A stretch of 64,000 bases of DNA. Source: Saccharospirillum sp. Its GTDB lineage: Bacteria > Pseudomonadota > Gammaproteobacteria > Pseudomonadales > Natronospirillaceae. A model generated the notes under the pieces. That model had not been told where the DNA came from, did no database searches, and saw nothing but the letters and a program-made list of their open reading frames with translations. The position numbers and the translations under genes are program-made. Numbering within the stretch: the stretch's first letter is position 1; each line of letters starts with the position of its first letter. Below, piece by piece: positions 18,136-27,475 of this stretch. Where the stretch lies: contig JAIUML010000009.1 of NCBI GenBank assembly GCA_022565595.1, positions 1-64,000 of the forward strand, given 5' to 3'.

Positions 18136-19426
18136 TCCTGAGCGGCTGCGTCAGCGTTTGGCCGATGCCAGAGCGGAGCGATTGCAGGCGAGCCTGCAGC
18201 GTCGCCATCGCAAGGAGGCCGTGTTTCGTGGCCTGGGTCTGGGCGCCGTTTGCCTGGCTCTGGGTTTTCTGGCTGTCCTGTTGTTTACCATTTTCAGCCA
18301 GGGCATGTCCGCCTTTCGCAGCAGCCATGTGCAGTTGACGCTGGAATTCGATGCGCAGCGGCTGGGCGATGCCGGCTCTGAGCGTGAACGCCTTGAGCAA
18401 TACCAGACCTGGCTCGATGAAGCCCTGCTGCGGGCGCTGGATGCACCGGAGTCACGGGCATCGGCGGTTCGGCCCTTGCTCAGTGCTGCGGCGGTGTACC
18501 AGGTGCGGGATCGCCTCGAGGACGTTGCGGCAAGGCCCGGGGGTAGGGCGACGCTCTGGGTATTGGCTTCCGACGAGGTGGATCTGATTCAGACCGGTGT
18601 GGTAGATCGGGCATGGCCCGAAGCCGCTCGATCGCTGAGTGATCAGCACCTCGCCTGGATAGACAGGCTCAGCGAGGCAGAACTGCTGGAACGTCGCTAC
18701 AATCGCGCTTTTTTCACGGGAGCGGATTCCCGGGAGCCTGAAGTAGCGGGCATCTGGGGCGCTGTTGTTGGCTCTTTTCTGACCCTGGTGGTAACCCTGG
18801 CCCTGGCCTTTCCCGTCGGTGTGGCAACGGCGGTGTACCTTGAAGAATTTGCGCCTCGCAACCGGCTGACGGATTTGATTGAACTGAACATCAACAATCT
18901 GGCGGCCGTGCCTTCCATAATCTTCGGCTTGTTGGGTCTGGCGATTTTTATCAATACTTTGGGTATGCCGCGGTCGGCGCCACTGGTGGGCGGCCTGGTG
19001 CTGACATTGATTACGCTGCCGACCATCATCATCGCCACTCGCTCGGCGCTGCGAGCTGTGCCCAACTCCTTGCGCGATGCGGCTACAGGTATGGGCGCTT
19101 CCAGGCTTCAGGTGACTCTGCATCATGTGTTGCCCATGGCCATGCCGGGCATACTGACGGGCACCATTATTGGTCTGGCTCAAGCCCTGGGTGAGACAGC
19201 GCCTTTACTGATGATTGGCATGGTGGCCTTTATAGCGAATGTGCCATCAGGCTTTGCGGACCCGGCAACGGTATTGCCGGTGCAGATTTTCATCTGGTCG
19301 GACAGCCCGGAACGGGCCTTTATTGCCAAAACCTCGGCCGCCATCATGGTGTTGCTTGGTTTTCTGGCGGTCATGAACCTCGCGGCGGTGCTGTTGCGTC
19401 GGCGCTTTGAACATCGGCTGAAATAG
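18119..19426 (+). CDS. pstA: Phosphate ABC transporter permease PstA, first copy
   Basis: This is the second permease subunit, 435 aa. It has an N-terminal cytoplasmic stretch, one membrane segment ([19 protein letters not shown]), a periplasmic domain of about 150 residues, then the permease core starting [21 protein letters not shown] and the coupling loop [15 protein letters not shown] 18119 overlaps the end of pstC1. A 38-base gap, holding a nine-codon reading frame (19436-19465) that ends in TAATG with the next start, separates it from pstB1. Confidence 0.93.
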   Translation: MNNTIDPERLRQRLADARAERLQASLQRRHRKEAVFRGLGLGAVCLALGFLAVLLFTIFSQGMSAFRSSHVQLTLEFDAQRLGDAGSERERLEQYQTWLDEALLRALDAPESRASAVRPLLSAAAVYQVRDRLEDVAARPGGRATLWVLASDEVDLIQTGVVDRAWPEAARSLSDQHLAWIDRLSEAELLERRYNRAFFTGADSREPEVAGIWGAVVGSFLTLVVTLALAFPVGVATAVYLEEFAPRNRLTDLIELNINNLAAVPSIIFGLLGLAIFINTLGMPRSAPLVGGLVLTLITLPTIIIATRSALRAVPNSLRDAATGMGASRLQVTLHHVLPMAMPGILTGTIIGLAQALGETAPLLMIGMVAFIANVPSGFADPATVLPVQIFIWSDSPERAFIAKTSAAIMVLLGFLAVMNLAAVLLRRRFEHRLK

Positions 19427-19464
19427 GTCATAGTCATGCAACTACAGAACAAGGCAACCCGTTA

Positions 19465-20325
19465 ATGGTATTTTTGCGTCGCGCGGAACCGCCCCAATCG
19501 TCCAGTGCGCTTGCTGCAGCGTCGGCAACTCAGTCGTCGTCCGGTTTTTTGCCGGGTGCGCTGGTCGACCGGCCTCGGCTGAGTGCGCGCGATATTTCCG
19601 TGTACTACGCGGATGTTCAGGCGATTACCAACGTCAGCATGGATGTTGCTCAGCATGAAATTTTGGCGCTGATCGGCCCTTCGGGCTGTGGCAAAACCAC
19701 CTTGTTGCGTACCTTCAATCGGATGAACGACTCCGTGCGTGGTTGCAGAGTCACTGGCAATGTGATTTTTGATGGCGAACCCATTTACCGGAAGGGTGTT
19801 GACCCGGTCGCGCTGCGTGCTCGCATGGGCATCGTTTTTCAGAAACCGAACCCCTTTCCCAAGTCGATTTACGACAACGTTGCCTATGGCCCCCGCTTAC
19901 ATGGCCTGGTTGATCGTCAGGCCGAGTTGGATGAAGTAGTAGAAGCCTCCTTGCAGCGCACGGGTCTGTGGAATGAGGTCAAGGACCGGTTGCACAAGCC
20001 CGCCCTCAGTCTCTCTGGCGGTCAGCAGCAGCGTCTGTGCATTGCCCGCACCATTGCCATAGCGCCGGAAATCATCCTGATGGATGAACCCTGTTCCGCT
20101 CTGGACCCTATAGCGACAGCCAGAATCGAGTCTCTGATGCGTGAATTGGCGCGTAATCATTCCATCATCATTGTGACCCATAATATGCAGCAGGCGGCGC
20201 GAGTGTCCGATCGAACGGCTTACTTTCACGAAGGCCATTTGATTGAAATTGGCACCACGGATCAAATTTTCACGACACCAGAACAGAGCCTGACTGAAGA
20301 CTACATCACCGGCCGGTATGGGTAG
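19465..20325 (+). CDS. pstB: Phosphate ABC transporter ATPase PstB, first copy
   Basis: This cytoplasmic ATPase powers the Pst importer. Seen: Walker [10 protein letters not shown] near residue 73, Q-loop KPNPFPKS, signature [16 protein letters not shown], Walker [12 protein letters not shown] and the H-switch [13 protein letters not shown]. The first 45 residues are Ser/Ala-rich and not part of the ABC fold; no better internal start is evident, and an AAGGC-like site precedes ATG 19465. The protein differs from PstB2 throughout, so this is not a recent duplication. Confidence 0.95.
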   Translation: MVFLRRAEPPQSSSALAAASATQSSSGFLPGALVDRPRLSARDISVYYADVQAITNVSMDVAQHEILALIGPSGCGKTTLLRTFNRMNDSVRGCRVTGNVIFDGEPIYRKGVDPVALRARMGIVFQKPNPFPKSIYDNVAYGPRLHGLVDRQAELDEVVEASLQRTGLWNEVKDRLHKPALSLSGGQQQRLCIARTIAIAPEIILMDEPCSALDPIATARIESLMRELARNHSIIIVTHNMQQAARVSDRTAYFHEGHLIEIGTTDQIFTTPEQSLTEDYITGRYG

Positions 20326-20351
20326 TCCCAGCGGCGAGAAGGAGTGAAACC

Positions 20352-21059
20352 ATGATGCAATTTGACAAGCACACCTCGGCCCAATACAACGCCGAACTGG
20401 AGGCTGCCCGCAAGAATCTGATGCAGATGGGGGGGCTGGTTGAACAGCAGGTTGAGGATGCGGTCAATGCGTTGACCGAGATGGACACCGAACTCGCCCG
20501 CAAGGTGATGTCTACCGATGACAATGTCAACGAGATGGAGATCGACATCGATGAGGAGTGCACCCGCATTCTGGCGCGACGACACCCGGCAGCCAGCGAT
20601 TTGCGCTTTATCATCGCCGTCACCAAGGCCGTTAATGATCTCGAGCGCATGGGTGACGAGGCCGCCAAGATCGCTCGTCATACCCTGGAGTTGGCCGATG
20701 CCGGGGCCAGTGCTACGCATGTTATTGATATCAACATGATCGGTGACCAGGTGCGGTTGATGGTACAACAGGCTCTGGACGCCTTCGCAAGGCTCGACGC
20801 CGACAGTGCACTGAGGGTGTTGCAGCAGGACAAAATTGTGGATGAAGAGTACGGGGCGGCGATTCGTGCCTTGATCAGCGATATGAGCCAGGACCCGGCG
20901 TCCATCAATCGCGCACTGGGTGTGATGTGGTCGCTACGCTCACTGGAACGCATTGGCGATCATGCGCGCAATGTGGCCGAATCAGTCATCTATCTGGTGA
21001 AAGGCAAGGACGTTCGACACAAGAAAGTGGAGCAGGTAGAGGCTCAATTGAAGGGATAA
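20352..21059 (+). CDS. phoU: Phosphate signalling protein PhoU, first copy
   Basis: PhoU is a two-bundle helical protein that links PstB to the PhoR kinase and damps Pho signalling when phosphate is plentiful. The family pattern is clear: HTSAQYNAELEAARKNLMQMGG at the start and metal-site motifs EMEIDIDEE and RIGDHARN. ATG 20352 has the strong site GAAGGAG. As the last gene of pst operon 1 it ends the Pho-box transcript; a second phoU lies at 37296. Confidence 0.95.
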   Translation: MMQFDKHTSAQYNAELEAARKNLMQMGGLVEQQVEDAVNALTEMDTELARKVMSTDDNVNEMEIDIDEECTRILARRHPAASDLRFIIAVTKAVNDLERMGDEAAKIARHTLELADAGASATHVIDINMIGDQVRLMVQQALDAFARLDADSALRVLQQDKIVDEEYGAAIRALISDMSQDPASINRALGVMWSLRSLERIGDHARNVAESVIYLVKGKDVRHKKVEQVEAQLKG

Positions 21060-21064
21060 CTGTA

Positions 21065-21093
21065 TTGCGTACTGCCTTGAAAGCCGCTATACA
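21065..21093 (+). promoter_or_regulatory. Candidate promoter of the TIGR02647 gene
   Basis: TTGCGT (21065-21070) and TATACA (21088-21093) are 17 bases apart, about 30 bases before the ATG at 21125. This would give the small gene its own transcript after phoU1. Confidence 0.4.
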
Positions 21094-21124
21094 GTAGAGA
21101 TATCCCGATGATTAAGGAAAGACT

Positions 21125-21358
21125 ATGCCCTTCTCGGTCGACCACCTGGCAGAACTCAATCTGCTGACCCAATTCCCGATGACGTCGCAGCAGGCGGGCC
21201 TCAAGGTGCACAGCCACGAGGCAGATCCTGCTCTGGTTGCTGCCGCCCAGCGGCTGCATGAAAAAGGACTGATCAGTCAGAAAGACGGCGGTTATCTGAC
21301 TCCGCTTGGCAGTGAGGCGCTGGAGTTGTCTCAGAAGCTGGCAGGCATACTCTCCTGA
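21125..21358 (+). CDS. TIGR02647 family protein
   Basis: This 77-aa protein matches the gammaproteobacterial TIGR02647 family, whose function is unknown. The pattern AELNLLTQF, ADPALVAAAQRLHEKGLI and GGYLTPLG is typical and looks like a small winged-helix-type fold. ATG 21125 follows AAGGAAAG. The last 28 bases overlap the convergent DUF3750 gene. Confidence 0.85.
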   Translation: MPFSVDHLAELNLLTQFPMTSQQAGLKVHSHEADPALVAAAQRLHEKGLISQKDGGYLTPLGSEALELSQKLAGILS

Positions 21359-22161
21359 GAGCCTGAATTCGCCAGTTGGCGTTGCGCCTCTGGCTCCGAA
21401 TGCATCGGGTTGACAGAGCGCAGCGACAGATCTCCGATCCCCGGCAGCTTGATGCCCAGGGCCAGTGGGCTGACACCGAAAGACAAGCCGAGCACATTGA
21501 ACTCCAGGCCCTCGCGTAGCCCGAGCATGACGCCAAAAAAACCGCCCAGATTGGCCTGATAGCCGGTGCCGCTGGGTGCCTTCGAGATGAATTTGCCTCC
21601 GAGGTAGTCCTTGCCAACGGCGTGACTGGGTAGGGCGACATCCAGTTCGGGTACTTCGCGTATCACCCAGGCGACAAAGGTGTTGCTGTTGGGGCCAGGC
21701 CAGGCAGTGTAATCGTTGGCGTAGGGGTAGTGTTCAACGGCTTCCAGAATACCGGCGATGGCCTGTTCTGCTTTGTCTCCTCTGATATCAGCAATTAACT
21801 GGGGTGGAGAGCCGTACCAGGCTCTGTCCGGTACCTCGCGCCTGGCGTTGACCGAGGCTCTGCGGAATCCGGTAACGTCATAAACGGTATAGTGGTCTGC
21901 CCCGGCTTCTTTTACGCTGATCCAGGTGTGCACGGCAAAATACCCTCGCCAACGAAAGGCTCGGGCGGCATAAACCTGGACAACGGCGTCGACATTTTCG
22001 CCGGCAGGCGGCGCCAGGCCAGCACTGTCTCGGCTGCTGGTGCGCCAGTTGCTGCCGGTATCGTGGCTACCACTGAGCATGATATACAGCGGCCCGGAGA
22101 GCAAAAGAGCCAGCAAAGCGACACAGATCAGGGTGATTTTAAGTAAACGCTTAATGACCAT
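21331..22161 (-). CDS. DUF3750 family membrane-anchored protein
   Basis: This matches DUF3750, a proteobacterial family of unknown function. One N-terminal membrane segment (ITLICVALLALLLSGPLYIML) anchors it, followed by a periplasmic domain with AVHTWISVK, DRAWYGSPP and the signature WPGPNSNTFVAWV. The Asn-Ser-Asn-Thr-Phe stretch is reminiscent of enzymes that handle peptides or lipids but no activity is known. I chose ATG 22161; an upstream TTG at 22188 is less likely. No clear partner gene adjoins it. Confidence 0.85.
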   Translation of the reverse strand: MVIKRLLKITLICVALLALLLSGPLYIMLSGSHDTGSNWRTSSRDSAGLAPPAGENVDAVVQVYAARAFRWRGYFAVHTWISVKEAGADHYTVYDVTGFRRASVNARREVPDRAWYGSPPQLIADIRGDKAEQAIAGILEAVEHYPYANDYTAWPGPNSNTFVAWVIREVPELDVALPSHAVGKDYLGGKFISKAPSGTGYQANLGGFFGVMLGLREGLEFNVLGLSFGVSPLALGIKLPGIGDLSLRSVNPMHSEPEAQRQLANSGSQESMPASF

Positions 22162-22310
22162 AAAGCGTATGTGCCTGTAGCGGTCCAACCAATATATTCG
22201 TTAACATGCCCCCTTTGGGTCAAGTACATTGGCGTGAGGGCAGCCTGTCTTGCGTCCGCTTTATCACCAACACTCGATTGATACAGGCAACAAATTGCGA
22301 GGGAGTATTC

Positions 22311-24605
22311 ATGTTCTGCAATAGAGGTCTCACTCTAAACTGGCTCATAGTGACGCTGATTGCCGCCTTATGGGTAGGGTCTGGCTTAATCACCCCGGCC
22401 ATCGCCCAAAGTTCGGACGGCGTAACCGCGTCGGAGTCCCGGTCGCTGCTGGCCGACATCCTTGAAGATGAGGCTGCGCGGCAGGAATTGATCAATGAGC
22501 TCAGGCGCACGGCCGGTGGTGAAGCAGCTGCAACCACAGCAGTCGAAGAAGACGCCCCCAGGGCTTTTTCTCGTGTTCTGGCTGAAGCAACGCAGTCCTT
22601 TGCCCAAGGCCTGGCGACGGAGATATCTGACGCTCTTGTGTCGTTGTCTGAACTGAGTACAGGAACAGATGCAGTGAACTACGCAGAGCTCGGCTCAGCC
22701 GCTCTGAATCTGGCGTTGGTCATTGCTGCGACGCTGTTCGTCTTTGTGATGTTGCGTCGTTTTGCGCAACCGCTTTTCGCCAGAATTGGTCACTGGGCGT
22801 TACAGCCAACGCGTCTGAGCCCGCTGTTTCGTCAAACCATAGCGGTGCTGTTTGGCGGCCTTGTTGATGTAGCCGCTGTGGCTCTGGCCTGGATCAGTGG
22901 TTACCTGGTGGCGCTCTTCCTGGTCGGCGACACCGGTAGCATGGATGCACGCGAGTCGCTCTTTCTGAATGCCTTTCTGATGATCGAGATGGTCAAGGTG
23001 GTTATCCGCCTCATCTTTGCCTACCGACACGATTCCTTGCGCCTTTTGCCCATGCAGGCAGAAGATGCTGCCTACTGGAATGCCTGGTTGGCGCGTCTGA
23101 CCAGCTTTATCGGTTATGGCGTCATGGTGGTGGTGCCCATTCTGAACGTCAATCTCTCGCCTGCGGTTGGCCGCCTGATGACGGTCATCATCATGCTGGT
23201 TGCTTTCCTTTACGCCGTTGCCATTGTCATGCAAAACAAGGCCAAGGTTGGGGCCAAATTGCTGGAAACAGCGGAAGAGTCGGAATCCCACTACACCCGC
23301 TACAGTTTTGGCCTGATGGCGCGCACCTGGCATCTGGCGGCCATTGCCTACTTCGCGGCACTTGCTGTTGTGACTCTGGTGCGTCCTGAAGACGCTTTGC
23401 CCCTGTTGGTCAAGGCGACGGTGCAAATGGCTCTGGCGATAGGCGTGGGTGTTTTCCTGTCCGTAGTACTGACGCAATTGATTGGCAACCAGATTCATAT
23501 TTCCGATGAGGCGCGGCGCAAGTTTCCCTTGCTGGAGGAACGCCTGAATGGCTTTATTCCGACCCTGTTGAAGGTGGTTCGCGTTGCCATTCTGGTAACC
23601 GTTGTCGCTGTTATTCTGGACGCCTGGGGTATTTTCAATCTGGTGCAGTGGCTGGCTTCGGATGCTGGCTCTGCTGTCATACTGAAAATAGTGACGGTCG
23701 TGATCATTCTCTCGGCAGCCAAGATATTCTGGATTGTTCTGGCGAGCTGGGTTGAAAATAAATTGAATCCTGATACGGGAACAGGAGAACCAACACCCCG
23801 AGAGAAAACCCTGCTTTCCATCTTTCGCAATGCGATGCTGATCACATTGATTATTCTGACCATGATGATCGTACTGGCGGAAATCGGCATCAATATCGGG
23901 CCCTTGATCGCTGGTGCCGGTGTGCTTGGTCTGGCCATCGGTTTTGGTGCTCAAAAACTGGTGCAGGACATCATTACCGGTGTCTTTATTCAAATGGAAA
24001 ACGCCATTAATACTGGCGATGTAGTCACTGCTGGTGGCATTACCGGTGTGGCCGAGAAGCTGACGATTCGTTCGCTGGGATTACGCGATCTGTCTGGTAC
24101 TTATCACATCATTCCGTTTTCCTCGGTGGACGCTGTTTCGAACTATATGCGCGATTTCGCCTATCACCTTGGCGAATATGGTGTGGCCTATCGTGAAGAC
24201 ACAGACGAAGTCATCGTGCGCCTGCGTGAAGCCTACGAAGAATTGAAAACCGATGAAGACCTGGCGCTTTGCCTGCTTGAAGAAGAGCTTGAGGTGCATG
24301 GTGTCACGGCGCTTGCCGACAGTTCAGTGAATGTGCGTGTGCGCATCAAGACGACGCCAGGCACCCAGTGGGCGGTTGGCCGTGCTTACAACAGGTTGGT
24401 GAAACGCCATCTGGATGCTGCCGGTATTGAGATACCTTTCCCGCATACCACCATATATTTCGGCCAGGAGAAAGACGGTTCATCGCCTCCAGCCGCAGTG
24501 CGCCTTGAGCAGATGCGTCCCGAGGGTACAGAGTCGGACTTCGACGACAGCAAAGCCACTGTGAATCCGAAACGCAAAGGCGATTTCGACGACGCGGACG
24601 ATTGA
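22311..24605 (+). CDS. Large MscS-family mechanosensitive channel
   Basis: This is a 764-aa MscS-superfamily channel of the YbiO/multi-helix type that releases solutes on hypo-osmotic shock. A signal peptide (to about residue 33, TPAIAQ) precedes a periplasmic segment; then come many membrane helices and the MscS core, with pore helix AGVLGLAIGFGAQKLVQDIITG and beta domain GDVVTAGGITGVAEKLTIRSLGLRD. The C-terminal ~45 residues are acidic. ATG 22311 follows GAGGGAG; the longer upstream frame is not coding. It stands alone between convergent and divergent neighbours. Confidence 0.93.
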   Translation: MFCNRGLTLNWLIVTLIAALWVGSGLITPAIAQSSDGVTASESRSLLADILEDEAARQELINELRRTAGGEAAATTAVEEDAPRAFSRVLAEATQSFAQGLATEISDALVSLSELSTGTDAVNYAELGSAALNLALVIAATLFVFVMLRRFAQPLFARIGHWALQPTRLSPLFRQTIAVLFGGLVDVAAVALAWISGYLVALFLVGDTGSMDARESLFLNAFLMIEMVKVVIRLIFAYRHDSLRLLPMQAEDAAYWNAWLARLTSFIGYGVMVVVPILNVNLSPAVGRLMTVIIMLVAFLYAVAIVMQNKAKVGAKLLETAEESESHYTRYSFGLMARTWHLAAIAYFAALAVVTLVRPEDALPLLVKATVQMALAIGVGVFLSVVLTQLIGNQIHISDEARRKFPLLEERLNGFIPTLLKVVRVAILVTVVAVILDAWGIFNLVQWLASDAGSAVILKIVTVVIILSAAKIFWIVLASWVENKLNPDTGTGEPTPREKTLLSIFRNAMLITLIILTMMIVLAEIGINIGPLIAGAGVLGLAIGFGAQKLVQDIITGVFIQMENAINTGDVVTAGGITGVAEKLTIRSLGLRDLSGTYHIIPFSSVDAVSNYMRDFAYHLGEYGVAYREDTDEVIVRLREAYEELKTDEDLALCLLEEELEVHGVTALADSSVNVRVRIKTTPGTQWAVGRAYNRLVKRHLDAAGIEIPFPHTTIYFGQEKDGSSPPAAVRLEQMRPEGTESDFDDSKATVNPKRKGDFDDADD

Positions 24606-24649
24606 CCTGCAACGAATGCCCTGTCCGAGTTCTGATCCGGGCAGGGCGT

Positions 24650-25966
24650 TCAGTGCAGTTTCAATCGCGGTTTAATGGCGTGGTTGAGTCGATCAATCAC
24701 CGCCAGCAACACCATTCTTGGCAGGCCGTGCAGTGCCATCTGATGCTGGCGATACAGACTGATATAGACCATTCTCGCCAGTTTACCCTCGATCATCATG
24801 CTGCCACGTGTCAGGTTGCCCATCAGCGAACCGACTGTGCTGAATCGACTCAGACTGACCAGGGAACCATGATCCTTGTAGCGGTAGGGCAGCAAGGGTT
24901 TTTGCTGGTGTTGCCGAACCAGGTTCTTGTAGATGTGGCTGGCCATTTGGTGTGCCGATTGAGCGCGAGGTGGCACCATGCTGCCATCAGGCTGAGCACA
25001 GGCACAGCAATCACCGAGGGCCCAGATGCGGTTGTCTCTGGTTGTTTGTAAGGTGTCTTGAACTACCAACTGATTGTTGCGCGCACTCTCCAGCCCGCTG
25101 ATCTCTTTCAAGAAGGTGGGTGCTCGGATACCCGCCGCCCAGACCAGCATGTCCCCTTCGATCTGTTCACCCTCATCGGTTTCCAGGCTGTTAGCGTGGC
25201 CGCGCACTACTTTTGTGTCGGTTCGTATCTGGACGCCAAGCTGGCCCAGTTCGTAAGAGACCATGCCACTGAGACGCTCCGGCAAGGCAGGGAGAATGCG
25301 TGGCCCGGCTTCCACCAGGGTAATGCTCATATGGCTGGGTGACATATGGCCCAGGTCGTAATCGCGGATAATGCTGGCGGCATTGTAGAGCTCGGCCGAT
25401 AGCTCTACGCCGGTAGCACCACCACCGACAATCACCAGATTCAATCGTGCGTCCTTGCCAGCTGAGCGGTCCTTGTCGAGGCGCAAAAAGGCGTTGAGCA
25501 GACGTTTGTGAAAGCGTTCAGCCTGAGCGGGAGCGTCCAGCATCATGCAATGCTCTGAAATACCGGGAATGCCAAAGTCGTTGCTGATACTGCCCAGAGC
25601 AAACACCAGTTGATCGTAGCGGACCCGGCGTTCATCGAGAATGGTTTCGCCGTCGCTGTCGGTCAGCGGTTCCAGAACGACGTTGCGTGTTTCCCTGTCC
25701 AGATTACACACCCGTCCCAGGGTGAAGTGAAAGCCATTGCGTCGAGCATGGGCTCGGTAATTGATTTCGTCGATGCCACTGTCCAGAGAGCCGGCGGCGA
25801 CTTCATGCAGCAAGGGTTTCCATAGGTGGGTGTTGTTGCAATCAATGAGTACAACATTCGCCAGACCTTTGCGCCCCAGCCGCCGGCCGAGGCGAGTGGC
25901 CAACTCCAGGCCCCCGGCACCACCCCCGACGATGACAATCTGTTCCTTGCTTTCGGTGTTCGACAT
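24650..25966 (-). CDS. ndh: Type II NADH:quinone oxidoreductase
   Basis: NDH-2 oxidises NADH with FAD and reduces quinone without pumping protons, at the inner face of the membrane. The FAD fold IVGGGAGGLELATRLG opens the protein, the NADH fold LVIVGGGATGVELSAEL is near residue 170, and WAAGIRAP plus LGDCCACAQPDG identify the Ndh family. The C-terminal stretch (SLYRQHQMALHG) is an amphipathic membrane-binding region. ATG 25966 has AAAGGATG upstream. A copy of repeat R1 lies between it and cobC. Confidence 0.93.
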   Translation of the reverse strand: MSNTESKEQIVIVGGGAGGLELATRLGRRLGRKGLANVVLIDCNNTHLWKPLLHEVAAGSLDSGIDEINYRAHARRNGFHFTLGRVCNLDRETRNVVLEPLTDSDGETILDERRVRYDQLVFALGSISNDFGIPGISEHCMMLDAPAQAERFHKRLLNAFLRLDKDRSAGKDARLNLVIVGGGATGVELSAELYNAASIIRDYDLGHMSPSHMSITLVEAGPRILPALPERLSGMVSYELGQLGVQIRTDTKVVRGHANSLETDEGEQIEGDMLVWAAGIRAPTFLKEISGLESARNNQLVVQDTLQTTRDNRIWALGDCCACAQPDGSMVPPRAQSAHQMASHIYKNLVRQHQQKPLLPYRYKDHGSLVSLSRFSTVGSLMGNLTRGSMMIEGKLARMVYISLYRQHQMALHGLPRMVLLAVIDRLNHAIKPRLKLH

Positions 25967-26054
25967 AACGCCATCCTTTGATATATTTGCCTTGAATGTA
26001 CGCCGCTCGGGCTCGTATTGGCAACAGCACCTGCTCGGGTTTGTTGCGTGGCGA

Positions 26055-26175
26055 TGGTCCGCGCCGGCTACCGGTGGTGCCTCTGCGGGGTCGGCGTAAA
26101 TCCGTCCATGGTGCCTAGACCGCAGCATCCATGCTGCGGACTCCCCCGCTGAGGCACCACCGGCATCCGCCGCTC
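26055..26175. repeat. GC-rich intergenic inverted repeat, family R1 copy 2
   Basis: An outer 20-base stem, 26072-26091 against 26145-26164, pairs with a single mismatch and encloses an inner hairpin at 26121-26140 (CCGCAGCA/TGCTGCGG). The loop carries the shared ATCCGTCCATGG. It lies between cobC and ndh, both leftward, and could end the cob transcript. Confidence 0.75.
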
Positions 26176-26205
26176 GAACTGTGCCAACTACTAAACTTGC
26201 GAAGC

Positions 26206-26712
26206 TCAGTCTATGTAAATTGGTTGAGCATATGGAATGGGGCGTTGCCAGGTATGGTCGAAAGTTGTCCCTTCGATTATGGCGAATAGCGCTCGAATAC
26301 TGCCGGCGTGTGCAACGATCAGGCAGGTTTTCGGCGGTTGTGTTTCATGCCACCAGCGCTCGACTCGTCTGAACAAGTCACGGCCACTTTCGCCGCCGGG
26401 TGGTGCAAAGTCCAGAGGGGCTTTTGCCCATTGGTCGATCAGGCTACGCTCGACATCGTCCCAGGCCTTGCCTTCCCATTCGCCAAAATTCAGTTCCTGT
26501 AGTGCAGAAGCAATGGTGACTTCCAGCGGGCTTGCCAGTGTCTGAGCCAGATCAAGGCAGCGAGGCGCTGGGCTGCTGAAAACGGGGTTGGCATTCTTGG
26601 TCGAGGCTTTCAGGCGGGCGGCGAGGGTGCCCGGTAGTTCTGCGAGCTCCGGGTCAGATTGCCCGTAGCAGAGGCCAGTGCTGGCTGCTTTGCCATGGCG
26701 CAGCAAGATCAT
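26206..26712 (-). CDS. cobC: Histidine phosphatase, probable alpha-ribazole phosphatase CobC
   Basis: This is a branch-1 histidine phosphatase: LLRHGKA at the N-terminus supplies the catalytic His, then SSPAPRCLDLA, the acid LNFGEWEG, and VAHAGSIRA with the second His. In cobalamin synthesis CobC removes the phosphate from alpha-ribazole phosphate or from adenosylcobalamin phosphate. Position supports this, as it overlaps cobS by four bases at the end of a cobU-T-S-C unit. On sequence alone, another phosphatase role is possible. At 168 aa it is slightly short. Confidence 0.85.
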   Translation of the reverse strand: MILLRHGKAASTGLCYGQSDPELAELPGTLAARLKASTKNANPVFSSPAPRCLDLAQTLASPLEVTIASALQELNFGEWEGKAWDDVERSLIDQWAKAPLDFAPPGGESGRDLFRRVERWWHETQPPKTCLIVAHAGSIRALFAIIEGTTFDHTWQRPIPYAQPIYID

Positions 26713-27470
26713 AGCCAGGCCAGCCAGAGGGTCAGCATCAACAATTCCTGCAGTTGCTGAGCGCCGCCGAGGGCATCACCGGTATAACCCTGAATGCGTC
26801 GTTGAAACCAGCGTATCAGTAGATTGCGGAGTAACAGGGCACTGACCACAAACAGCAGGGCCATCGGCCACGGCAGAAGCAGGAAAGAGGCTGCAACCGG
26901 TATGGCAGCAATCAGGCTGGCCTGCCAGCCAAAACGGGTCGCCAGGGGCTTGCTTTTGGCCTGAACGGCATCGCTCACATAGGGCAGAGACCAGAGTGTC
27001 GAAATGGACCAGAAACGGCTGCTCGCATGCACAAGTGGTAAGACCAACCAGGGGCTGACTCCGGCTTCAAAGAGGAAAACGAGCAATTGCCAACGCAATA
27101 CCAGGCTCATGAACAAGGCACTGGCGCCGTAGGTGCCAAGGCGGCTGTCTTTCATGATCGACAGCGCGGATTCACGATCGAAGCCACCACCAAAGCCGTC
27201 CAGCAGGTCGGCCAGGCCATCTTCATGAAAAGCCCCGGTGAGCAACAGGCTGAACACCAGCATAAGGAGAACGGCGATGCTCCAGGGCAGGAGCTGGTTG
27301 AACAGCAATATTGTGCCCGCCAGCAAGGCGCCAAGCATCATCCCTATCCAACTGAAGTAGCGGCTACCCCGGTTGAGATGATCATCAGAAAAATGCACGC
27401 CCGGTGGCGCCGGCAAGCGGGTAAAAAAGACCCAAGCGTTAAAAAAGGCGTGAAAATGCTGGCTCAACAA
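26709..27470 (-). CDS. cobS: Adenosylcobinamide-GDP ribazoletransferase CobS
   Basis: CobS (cobalamin synthase) joins adenosylcobinamide-GDP to alpha-ribazole at the membrane. The 253-aa polytopic protein has the family motifs HEDGLADLLDGFGGG and SIMKDSRLGTYG, with the Asp residues that bind Mg, and FFTRLPAP near the start. It begins five bases after the cobT stop and overlaps cobC by four bases. Confidence 0.95.
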   Translation of the reverse strand: MLSQHFHAFFNAWVFFTRLPAPPGVHFSDDHLNRGSRYFSWIGMMLGALLAGTILLFNQLLPWSIAVLLMLVFSLLLTGAFHEDGLADLLDGFGGGFDRESALSIMKDSRLGTYGASALFMSLVLRWQLLVFLFEAGVSPWLVLPLVHASSRFWSISTLWSLPYVSDAVQAKSKPLATRFGWQASLIAAIPVAASFLLLPWPMALLFVVSALLLRNLLIRWFQRRIQGYTGDALGGAQQLQELLMLTLWLAWL

Positions 27471-27475
27471 TCCGC

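Noticed and set aside
19436-19465. Nine-codon frame before pstB1 as a leader peptide
   Set aside because: It ends in TAATG with the pstB1 start, but no ribosome site or attenuator structure supports a role.
22800-23993. 397-codon leftward frame
   Set aside because: Shadow of the MscS channel gene; its His/Gln/Asn-rich composition is typical of antisense to membrane-protein codons.
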